Shown piece after piece: positions 1 through 5,164 of a stretch of DNA of 6,966 nucleotides (the first letter of the stretch is position 1; every line of letters starts with the position of its first letter). Position numbers and translations under genes: made by a program. A model generated the notes under the pieces. The model saw only the letters and a list, made by a program, of their open reading frames with translations, was not told the DNA's origin and made no database searches. This stretch comes from an uncultured Lachnospiraceae bacterium (GTDB lineage: Bacteria; Bacillota; Clostridia; Lachnospirales; Lachnospiraceae). The stretch spans positions 1-6,966 of the forward strand of contig CAJUHG010000100.1 in assembly GCA_910586005.1 (NCBI GenBank), read 5' to 3'.

Positions 1-2
1 AT

Positions 3-602
3 ATTATTAAGCCAGATTCTACTATCAATGTAGAAGAGAGTGGTGTTTCTACTGGTGTTATTAAGTTAGAGGACCGCCTGATTGTGATTCTTGATTTTGA
101 GAAGATTGTAACTGATATTAGTCCAGAGACTGGATTACAAGTTTCTGATATAGAGGGATTAGAAGAGCGTAATAGAAGTGATTCTCCAATTATGGTTGCT
201 GAAGATTCCCCATTGTTATCTAAATTAATTACTGATTGCTTGAAAAAAGCAGGTTATACCAAATTAATTGTTAATAGCAATGGGCAAGAATTGTGGGATA
301 GACTTTGTGAATTTAGAAAGTCTGGAGAATTGGATGAAAGAGTACATATGGTAATTACTGATATTGAAATGCCTTTGATGGATGGACATCGTCTTACAAA
401 ATTAATCAAAGAAGATGATGAATTGAAACATATTCCTGTTGTTATTTTCTCATCACTTGTAAATGAGGAAATGAGACGTAAAGGAGAAATGTTGGGTGCA
501 GATGCTCAATTGACCAAACCAGAAATTGGTAAATTGGTAGGTGCTATTGATAAACTTTTAGATGAGCGTAAGGACAAACTAGAGAAAAAAGAAGAGCAAT
601 AA
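3..602 (+). CDS. cheV: CheV chemotaxis coupling protein, 5'-truncated (CheW-like end plus receiver domain)
   Basis: CheV couples chemoreceptors to the CheA kinase through a CheW-like domain, and its phosphorylatable receiver domain tunes adaptation in the cytoplasm. The frame is open from the window edge, giving 199 visible residues. CheV is usually about 300 residues, so roughly 100 N-terminal residues are missing. Visible residues 1-45 fit the end of a CheW domain (GVIKLEDRLIVILDFEKIV). Residues 60-190 are a receiver domain: the acidic pair E67-D68 in MVAEDS, phospho-acceptor D120 in VITDIEMPLMDG (codon 360-362), the conserved Ser in VVIFSS, and K172 in TKPE (codon 516-518). The tail is lysine- and glutamate-rich. 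An internal GTG at 84 gives a shorter reading frame but would cut the CheW domain, so I do not take it as the start. The gene ends in a strong terminator and looks monocistronic, or last in its operon. It implies a motile host. Confidence 0.93.
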   Translation: MIKPDSTINVEESGVSTGVIKLEDRLIVILDFEKIVTDISPETGLQVSDIEGLEERNRSDSPIMVAEDSPLLSKLITDCLKKAGYTKLIVNSNGQELWDRLCEFRKSGELDERVHMVITDIEMPLMDGHRLTKLIKEDDELKHIPVVIFSSLVNEEMRRKGEMLGADAQLTKPEIGKLVGAIDKLLDERKDKLEKKEEQ

Positions 603-630
603 ATATTCTTACCTATTAAAAAATAAAATA

Positions 631-676
631 AAAACCTGTCTAGGAGATGTATTTTCCTAGATAGGTTTTTATTTTT
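631..676 (+). terminator. Rho-independent terminator of cheV
   Basis: Arms at 631-645 and 655-669 (AAAACCTgTCTAGGA against TCCTAGAtAGGTTTT) pair over 15 positions with a single mismatch around a 9-base loop. The second arm runs into a T-rich tail reaching 676. It lies 28 bases after the cheV stop codon. The left flank is A-rich, so the structure could also work on the minus strand, but no minus-strand gene ends here. Confidence 0.9.
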
Positions 677-761
677 TAATACTTGTGATTTTATAAAACA
701 AAGTAGAAGATAGACTAATTAATATAGAAAGAATGGGATTTTTGAAATACTTATCATAAAA

Positions 762-810
762 TTATTTTCTAGAAGATAAGAGGCGAGGAATATCAACAGT
801 TATTTTCTAG
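762..810 (+). repeat. Pair of 11-base direct repeats upstream of purO
   Basis: TTATTTTCTAG occurs at 762-772 and again at 800-810, a period of 38 bases. The second copy ends one base before the predicted -35 box of the purO promoter. The first sits inside a loose inverted repeat (CTTATC at 750-755, GATAAG at 775-780). The position just above a promoter fits an operator, but chance is not excluded in DNA this AT-rich. Confidence 0.35.
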
Positions 811-811
811 C

Positions 812-840
812 TTGTAATAGCATATGACACATGATAAAAT
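812..840 (+). promoter_or_regulatory. Predicted sigmaA-type promoter of purO
   Basis: TTGTAA at 812-817 (4 of 6 matches to the -35 consensus) and TAAAAT at 835-840 (5 of 6 to the -10 consensus) are separated by the optimal 17 bases. Transcription would begin near 847, giving a leader of about 20 bases with AGGAGG at 857-862. No purine riboswitch core is visible, so control would have to be by a protein or by another route. Confidence 0.6.
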
Positions 841-867
841 AGAAAACAAAACAAATAGGAGGTATAA

Positions 868-1581
868 ATGAAAATGTTATCATTGGAAACAGAATTAAAA
901 GGCAATTCTTATCCAGGAAGAGGAATTGTAATTGGAAAATCAAAAGATGGTAAATTTGCAGTGACTGCTTATTTTATTATGGGTAGAAGTGAAAATAGTA
1001 GAAATCGTATTTTTATAGAGGAAGGAGAGGGGATTCGTACGCAGGCTTTTGACCCTTCTAAATTAAGTGATCCAAGTTTGATTATTTATGCACCAGTAAG
1101 AGTACTTGGAAATAAGACAATTGTAACAAATGGAGATCAGACAGATACCATATATACAATGATGGATAAACAACAGACGTTTGAACAGTCTTTGCGTACA
1201 AGAGAATTTGAACCAGATGCTCCTAATTATACCCCGCGTATTTCTGGTATTATGCATGTAGAAAATGGAAGTTATAATTATGCGATGTCTATTTTAAAGA
1301 CAAGTCATGGAAATCCAGAATCTTGTAGCCGTTACACCTTTGCTTATGAAAATCCAATTCAAGGAGAGGGACATTTAATTCATACTTATATGGGAGATGG
1401 CAATCCGCTTCCAAGTTTTGAAGGAGAGCCAAAATTAGTGGAAATAGATGGAAATATTGATGAGTTTACAACTAAAATATGGGATAGTTTAAATGAAGAA
1501 AATAAGGTATCCTTATTTGTGCGATATATTGAAATTTCAACAGGAAATTATGATACTAGAATTGTAAATAAGAATCAGTAG
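868..1581 (+). CDS. purO: IMP cyclohydrolase, PurO type
   Basis: The product would close the ring of FAICAR to give IMP, the last step of purine nucleotide synthesis, in the cytoplasm. PurO was first described in archaea and is unrelated to the MGS-like cyclohydrolase half of ordinary PurH. The N-terminal block YPGRGIVIGKSKDGKF (residues 15-30), then AYFIMGRSENSRNR (residues 34-47), and DAPNYTPRISGI (117-128) fit the IMP_cyclohyd family that bacteria and archaea share. At 237 residues it is somewhat longer than the roughly 200-residue archaeal form. The start is supported by AGGAGG ending five bases before the ATG; a second ATG at 874 is less well placed. The neighbouring downstream AICAR transformylase, which makes FAICAR, strongly supports the assignment. 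The two genes are 210 bases apart, with a possible separate promoter between them. Confidence 0.9.
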   Translation: MKMLSLETELKGNSYPGRGIVIGKSKDGKFAVTAYFIMGRSENSRNRIFIEEGEGIRTQAFDPSKLSDPSLIIYAPVRVLGNKTIVTNGDQTDTIYTMMDKQQTFEQSLRTREFEPDAPNYTPRISGIMHVENGSYNYAMSILKTSHGNPESCSRYTFAYENPIQGEGHLIHTYMGDGNPLPSFEGEPKLVEIDGNIDEFTTKIWDSLNEENKVSLFVRYIEISTGNYDTRIVNKNQ

Positions 1582-1658
1582 ATAGAAAAGAGAAATGTCT
1601 CCAGCGAATGAGAAGGAACATAGATAACATTAGTATGTTTTGCATAATATTTTCCCAG

Positions 1659-1688
1659 TTGTAAGAAGTCCAAAGCAGTTTTTATATT
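1659..1688 (+). promoter_or_regulatory. Possible promoter between purO and the AICAR transformylase gene
   Basis: TTGTAA at 1659-1664 and TATATT at 1683-1688 (5 of 6 to the -10 consensus) lie 18 bases apart. The -35 hexamer is the same as the one in front of purO. Transcription from here would leave a leader of about 95 bases before the transformylase start. No convincing terminator separates purO from this site, so read-through from the purO promoter is also possible. The rest of 1582-1791 shows only a weak inverted repeat at 1617-1639. Confidence 0.35.
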
Positions 1689-1755
1689 AGGGGAAAATAA
1701 AATTTAGGAAAGGAAAAGCGAAAAGATAGAGAAAGTCTATAAATACATAAAAAGT

Positions 1756-1779
1756 ATGAATAGGCATATCTGTTTTTAG
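1756..1779 (+). other. Seven-codon minicistron ahead of the AICAR transformylase gene
   Basis: ATG at 1756 opens a frame reading MNRHICF and stops at TAG 1777-1779, with a second TAG directly after it at 1780-1782. It is in the same frame as the transformylase, whose ATG follows 12 bases after the first stop. It has no clear Shine-Dalgarno site of its own. It could serve translational coupling or be chance. Confidence 0.2.
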
Positions 1780-1791
1780 TAGTGTAAAAAG

Positions 1792-2970
1792 ATGCAAGAA
1801 TTAGAATTAAAATATGGATGTAATCCCAATCAGAAACCATCTAGAATCTATATGGAAGAGGGAGAACTTCCTATTAAGGTGTTAAATGGAAAACCAGGTT
1901 ATATTAACTTTTTAGATGCATTGAATGGTTGGCAATTGGTAAAGGAGTTAAAGAATGCAACAGGATTACCAGCAGCCACTTCTTTTAAACATGTTTCTCC
2001 AGCAGGAGCAGCAGTGGGACTGCCTATGACAGAGGTAGAAAAGAAAATTTATTGGGTGGAAGATATGAATATAGACTTTACGCCACTTGCCAATGCATAT
2101 GCAAGAGCAAGAGGAGCAGATCGTATGTCATCTTTTGGAGATTTTATTTCTTTGTCAGATATCTGTGATGTGGCAACAGCAAAGATTATTAAGCGGGAAG
2201 TTTCGGATGGGGTGATAGCTCCAGGTTATGAGCCAGAAGCCTTAGAAATTTTAAAGGCTAAGAAGAAGGGCAATTATAATGTAATAGAAATTGATGCAGA
2301 TTATATGCCAAATCCTATAGAGCACAAGGAAGTCTTTGGTATTACTTTTGAGCAGGGAAGAAATGAACTTAAGATAGATAAAGATTTCTTTTGTAATATA
2401 GTAACAGAAAATAAAGATATTCCAGAAGCAGCAAAAATTGATTTAGCAATTGCTATGATTACTTTAAAGTATACACAGTCAAATTCTGTTTGTTATGCAA
2501 AAAATGGACAGGCCATTGGAATTGGTGCAGGTCAGCAGTCAAGGATTCACTGTACTCGTCTTGCTGGTCAGAAGGCGGATAATTGGTTTTTGCGCCAAGC
2601 GCCAAAGGTATTGGAATTACAGTTTATAGATGGCATTGGACGTGCTGATAGAGATAATGCAATTGATTTGTATATTGGTGAAGATTCTATGGATGTTTTG
2701 GCTGATGGCGCTTGGGAAAAAATTTTTAAGGTGAAGCCTGAAATATTTACTAGAGAAGAGAAACGTGCATGGTTAAATCAAATGACAGGAGTATCACTTG
2801 GTTCAGATGCATTTTTCCCATTTGGGGATAATATAGAGCGAGCACATAAAAGTGGGGTTGTTTATGTGGCAGAGCCTGGAGGCTCTATCCGCGATGACCA
2901 TGTAATTGAAACTTGTAATAAGTATCATATGGCAATGTGCTTTACAGGAATCCGCCTCTTCCATCATTAA
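1792..2970 (+). CDS. purH: Stand-alone AICAR transformylase (C-terminal PurH/ATIC domain only)
   Basis: The enzyme transfers a formyl group from 10-formyltetrahydrofolate to AICAR, giving FAICAR, the substrate of the PurO encoded just upstream. Only the transformylase half of PurH is present (392 residues); the N-terminal MGS-like cyclohydrolase half is absent. Catalytic K66-H67 lie in SFKHVSPAGAAVG. N231 and R251 lie in the block TQSNSVCYAKNGQ to GAGQQSR, F341 and D346 in SDAFFPFGDN, and the protein ends in RLFHH. These match human ATIC K266, H267, N431, R451, F541 and D546 (numbers from memory) with a constant offset of 200. The sequence is closer to animal ATIC than to E. coli or Bacillus PurH. 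The start is fixed by in-frame TAG TAG at 1777-1782 and by the conserved LKYGCNPNQ near residue 6. The site before ATG (GTGTAAAAAG) is a very poor Shine-Dalgarno. Some authors use a separate symbol (purV) for this lone domain. Confidence 0.95.
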   Translation: MQELELKYGCNPNQKPSRIYMEEGELPIKVLNGKPGYINFLDALNGWQLVKELKNATGLPAATSFKHVSPAGAAVGLPMTEVEKKIYWVEDMNIDFTPLANAYARARGADRMSSFGDFISLSDICDVATAKIIKREVSDGVIAPGYEPEALEILKAKKKGNYNVIEIDADYMPNPIEHKEVFGITFEQGRNELKIDKDFFCNIVTENKDIPEAAKIDLAIAMITLKYTQSNSVCYAKNGQAIGIGAGQQSRIHCTRLAGQKADNWFLRQAPKVLELQFIDGIGRADRDNAIDLYIGEDSMDVLADGAWEKIFKVKPEIFTREEKRAWLNQMTGVSLGSDAFFPFGDNIERAHKSGVVYVAEPGGSIRDDHVIETCNKYHMAMCFTGIRLFHH

Positions 2971-3080
2971 AAAGGGCAATAAATTGTTATCGTTCTTGTG
3001 GATTTAAAGTTGTCAAATTAGAAACAACAGAAAGTTACCATTGTATGAATGAAATCTGAAATTGCATAGAAATGGAATTG

Positions 3081-3118
3081 TTACAATAAATCTTTCGATG
3101 GAGGAAGATTTATTGTAA
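3081..3118. repeat. Long perfect inverted repeat (first of two adjacent hairpins)
   Basis: TTACAATAAATCTT (3081-3094) and its exact reverse complement (3105-3118) form a 14-pair stem. Two further pairs inside it (one a G-T wobble) leave a six-base loop, GATGGA. No T-run follows on either strand, so it does not look like a classical terminator. It lies between the transformylase gene and the next hairpin, only two bases from the latter. It could be a 3' stabilising structure, part of a small RNA, or a repeated intergenic element. The span 2971-3080 before it shows no gene. Confidence 0.7.
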
Positions 3119-3120
3119 TA

Positions 3121-3166
3121 GACACTCTTCCACAATTTTTTTAAGTAGTGGAAGAGTGTCATTTTA
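3121..3166 (+). terminator. Hairpin, likely terminator between convergent genes
   Basis: GACACTCTTCCAC (3121-3133) pairs perfectly with 3148-3160 around a 14-base loop containing seven Ts. On the plus strand it is followed by ATTTTAT, a modest U-tract; on the minus strand the tail is TATTACAATAAA, which is poorer. It sits between the convergent transformylase gene and the small exported-protein gene and could serve both. Confidence 0.65.
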
Positions 3167-3179
3167 TAAGGTAATGATT

Positions 3180-3602
3180 TTAATATTTTTTGGTAAGACT
3201 TGCATATGTTAATTCTTCACCATCTACATTAAAGATTGCATACACACGATAGGTTCCTCTGGTACTTAATGTAAAAGTTCTTGTCATATTTTTAAATCCA
3301 TTCGTACTAGAACCTACCCATGAAGATACCGTATGCCAAGAACTTCCCTCTTGGCGCTGCAAACGCATCACCACATTGATATAACATGTTCGCTTTGCTG
3401 TAACTTCAGCATTGCAGTAAGCTGTATTTCCATCAATTTTGAGTTCTGAAACAATATGAGAGGTATTCTCATAATAAGGCTGTGCTGTGTTAGAACCTCC
3501 CGCTGCCATAGGTCGTGCCATATTTCCAGCAGCATAGCTTGATAGAGGTGTACTTGCTAATAAACAGTACATTGTTAGAATTGTTACAATTTTTCGCTTC
3601 AT
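3180..3602 (-). CDS. Small exported protein of unknown function
   Basis: I do not recognise a named function. The 140-residue product begins with a typical Sec signal peptide: MKRK, a hydrophobic core IVTILTMYCLLAS, and an SSYAA cleavage region giving a mature chain from about residue 25. The mature part is a Gly/Ser/Thr-rich linker (to about 45) and then one compact domain (about 48-140). Its alternating hydrophobic and polar residues suggest a beta-sandwich, with the blocks MRLQRQEGSSWHTVSSW and GTYRVYAIFNVDGE. Two cysteines (63 and 73) could form a disulfide. The layout recalls small secreted clostridial proteins of DUF6147 type, but I cannot confirm that. The start is backed by AAGGAGA at 3611-3617. 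The gene has its own predicted promoter, which shares a 31-base element with the next gene upstream, so the two are probably co-regulated although not in one tight operon. Confidence 0.78.
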   Translation of the reverse strand: MKRKIVTILTMYCLLASTPLSSYAAGNMARPMAAGGSNTAQPYYENTSHIVSELKIDGNTAYCNAEVTAKRTCYINVVMRLQRQEGSSWHTVSSWVGSSTNGFKNMTRTFTLSTRGTYRVYAIFNVDGEELTYASLTKKY

Positions 3603-3654
3603 GAATGTATTCTCCTTCCATTTCTCTTTGGTAAAACTTAAATTGCTACATTAA

Positions 3655-3685
3655 TAGTAACAATTGAGAAGAATAAAATATGACA
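3655..3685 (-). promoter_or_regulatory. Shared 31-base promoter-like element, copy A
   Basis: Read on the minus strand, it starts TGTCATATTTTAT and ends CTCAATTGTTACTA. It matches copy B at 4634-4664 at 30 of 31 bases, while sequence on either side is not conserved apart from an A-rich tract upstream of TGTCAT. It ends 52 bases before the start codon of the exported-protein gene. TGTCAT and TGTTAC are 17 bases apart, a spacing that suits -35 and -10 boxes. The boxes do not match sigmaA, so an ECF-type sigma factor is a reasonable inference; a repressor or activator site is the alternative. Confidence 0.6.
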
Positions 3686-3710
3686 CTTTTTTTATTTTTT
3701 TAAATGTTTG

Positions 3711-3728
3711 TATAGAAACGTTTGTATA
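3711..3728. promoter_or_regulatory. Near-perfect 18-base palindrome, possible operator
   Basis: TATAGAAACGTTTGTATA is self-complementary apart from one mismatched pair. The centre AAACGTTT with its CG dyad resembles LacI/CcpA-family operators, although it misses the TG and CA ends of the catabolite site. It lies about 26 bases upstream of the copy A element on the minus strand. GTTTGTATA also occurs as a direct repeat (3706-3714 and 3720-3728). The remainder of 3729-3860 shows no gene or terminator that I can support. Confidence 0.3.
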
Positions 3729-3860
3729 TTTCTTTTGTGGCATATCTGTGAAATATAAGCAGTCAAAACTTTAACCTGTGTTTAGCAGATACCAGAAGTT
3801 TTCAGTAGTTGCATCTATTCAAGTGATAGTCAAAACAAATTTATTTTAACAGAAATTTTT

Positions 3861-4583
3861 CTAATTTCCTGCAAGTTCTAAATGATTTGCAAGTTCTACC
3901 AGTGTTTCTTTAGAGAAACATCCGCCAAGCACTATCATATAAATATCATCTGAAAGAATTAACATTCCCTGTTCCTCATCTAAGGTGTAATATCCAGTAA
4001 ATCCCTCTACTTCTACAGGTTCCATTCCATTCATATCAGAAGTAATATTTCCAAAATCTCCTTTTTCTTTCCATGTCTGTCTCATAAACAATAGATTAGC
4101 TGTTTCATCTTTTTTGTATAAAACCATATGTTTTTGAAATTCTGTATCAAATTCCTCATTTTCAATAGAATATTTTTCAGATAAATTAGTTAAATAATAC
4201 TTTTGAAATTCTGCCTGTTGATAATTCTCAGATTCTTCTTTCGTTTGAACATTGATATGGTCTTCATATTGTCTCAGATAATAATTGCGCAGCCATTGAA
4301 TCATTGGTTCTGCTGCAACCGCACTTCCGCCTATAATTAAAGTTAATAGCAATGCAATCACAGTAAGTCGACATCTGGAAGGGACAGGGCGATATAAGTC
4401 CATAATAGAGTCATTACTTTTAGGAGTTTTCTCCCGTTTTTTAACAGCTCGAAAGACCCAATACATGTTCCAATGAAATTTTAATGAAAACTTGTGATCT
4501 GGTATTTCCTTGGGGCGTTCTTGATATTCTTCTTTTACAATTTCTTCAAAGGCTTGTTTTAATAAACGTTCCATATCATCCAT
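3861..4583 (-). CDS. Single-pass membrane protein with DUF4367-like domain, anti-sigma-factor type
   Basis: No precise function is known to me. The 240-residue protein has an acidic and basic cytoplasmic N-terminus (residues 1-70, including MERLLKQAFEEIVKEEY and HKFSLKFHWNMYWV), one membrane helix (about 72-91, LTVIALLLTLIIGGSAVAA), and an extracytoplasmic region. That region's C-terminal part (about 150-237, including GFTGYYTLDEEQGMLILSDDIYMIVLGG and ELANHLE) resembles DUF4367. In Clostridia such proteins commonly lie directly after an ECF sigma-factor gene and act as membrane-bound anti-sigma factors. Here no sigma gene is found on either side in this window. The start is supported by AAAGGGGAG at 4591-4599, seven bases before the ATG; the alternative ATG three codons later is worse. 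It is preceded by copy B of the shared promoter-like element. The anti-sigma role is inferred from layout and family resemblance. Confidence 0.72.
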   Translation of the reverse strand: MDDMERLLKQAFEEIVKEEYQERPKEIPDHKFSLKFHWNMYWVFRAVKKREKTPKSNDSIMDLYRPVPSRCRLTVIALLLTLIIGGSAVAAEPMIQWLRNYYLRQYEDHINVQTKEESENYQQAEFQKYYLTNLSEKYSIENEEFDTEFQKHMVLYKKDETANLLFMRQTWKEKGDFGNITSDMNGMEPVEVEGFTGYYTLDEEQGMLILSDDIYMIVLGGCFSKETLVELANHLELAGN

Positions 4584-4633
4584 AAATATGCTCCCCTTTC
4601 TTTACATTCTAATCTATAAAATACTTTCTATTC

Positions 4634-4664
4634 TAGTAACAATTGAGAAGGATAAAATATGACA
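4634..4664 (-). promoter_or_regulatory. Shared 31-base promoter-like element, copy B
   Basis: This is the second copy of the element at 3655-3685, with one substitution in 31 bases. It ends 50 bases before the start codon of the DUF4367-like gene, nearly the same distance as copy A (52). Upstream on the minus strand it is preceded by an AAAAAAA tract, which may act like an UP element. The matching position, orientation and sharp boundaries argue for a promoter of the same class in front of both minus-strand genes. Confidence 0.6.
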
Positions 4665-5150
4665 TTTTTTTGAAAAAAAATTTACAAATCTTAAATAATA
4701 CTCCCTTGCTATTGGCTAGAAGCATTTCTTTAGAAGAAAGCCTTTGCTAAAAGAAGTTTTGTTTGATAATCTTTTATGGTGCTTGAAACGTTTTTTAGAA
4801 GAAAGCCTTTGCTCTACTGAGATGATTTTGACTATAATGGATAGACTTGTATTTGGAAAAATTTGAGTGGAATTTAAAAAATATGAAGCAAATACAAAAA
4901 TTTTATCGTTATATATTAATAGATAGAAAAGATTTGTTTCAAAATCGTAAGAAATTCTTTTGCTTTTTGCAAGAAAAATAAAAGAAACTATGTGTAAAAT
5001 ATAGGTAAAATAATAACAAGCAAATAAATGGAAGTTATCATTTGTAATCAGTGACTATCTTGGATTTTAAGAATGCCTAATGTGTTCTTGTAGTAAGGTA
5101 CATGTTATGCAAAATAAGGTGATTTTATCTATACACCCCTGTTATTTTGG
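4665..5150. other. Gene-free intergenic region
   Basis: About 490 bases lie between the shared promoter-like element and the DedA ribosome site. The most notable content is a 20-base direct repeat (described separately). The longest readable plus-strand stretch is a 32-codon frame from ATG 4883 to TAA 4979-4981 (beginning MKQIQKFYRYILIDRK), which has no good ribosome site and no recognisable family. No sigma-factor remnant, tRNA or riboswitch is evident. I see no clear promoter for the DedA gene; TTGTAA at 5042-5047 lacks a good partner -10 box. Confidence 0.6.
4729..4813. repeat. Two copies of a 20-base direct repeat, 65-base period
   Basis: TTTAGAAGAAAGCCTTTGCT occurs at 4729-4748 and, unchanged, at 4794-4813. 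In the first copy the surrounding bases make a small hairpin (TTTCTT, loop TAG, AAGAAA, at 4725-4739); in the second this is only partly kept. A chance 20-base exact match in a window of this size is very unlikely. It may be a local duplication or a pair of binding sites. Confidence 0.75.
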
Positions 5151-5157
5151 AAGGAGG
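5151..5157 (+). promoter_or_regulatory. Ribosome-binding site that fixes the DedA start at GTG 5165
   Basis: AAGGAGG lies seven bases before GTG 5165. A longer reading frame can be opened at TTG 5147, but this ribosome site would then be inside the coding sequence and TTG 5147 has none of its own. The ATG at 5163 runs straight into TGA. Confidence 0.85.
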
Positions 5158-5164
5158 AACAAAT

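Noticed and set aside
84..86. GTG 84 as start of the first gene
   Set aside because: The frame is open back to the window edge and the upstream residues fit the CheW-like domain of CheV, so this is an internal valine codon.
677..867. Purine riboswitch ahead of purO
   Set aside because: No conserved purine-aptamer core or paired P1 stem is visible, and the predicted promoter leaves only about 20 bases of leader.
1063..1257. Minus-strand 64-residue open frame inside purO
   Set aside because: It lies wholly opposite a well-supported gene, has a Cys/Ile/Arg-rich composition typical of an antisense frame, and shows no ribosome site or domain.
1617..1639. Inverted repeat AACATA/TATGTT after purO as a terminator
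   Set aside because: It is only six mostly A-T pairs, with an 11-base loop and no clear T-run; likely chance.
3763..3806. Imperfect inverted repeat (AAAACTT ... AAGTTTT) downstream of the DUF4367-like gene
   Set aside because: The stem has bulges and no T-run on either strand, so I do not call it a terminator.
4883..4981. 32-codon plus-strand frame (MKQIQKFYRYILIDRK...)
   Set aside because: It has no good ribosome site, no recognised family, and a Lys/Phe-rich composition expected from random AT-rich DNA.
5147..5164. TTG 5147 as start of the DedA gene
   Set aside because: The extra residues MEGGTN are encoded by the Shine-Dalgarno sequence itself; GTG 5165 has that site at the ideal distance.
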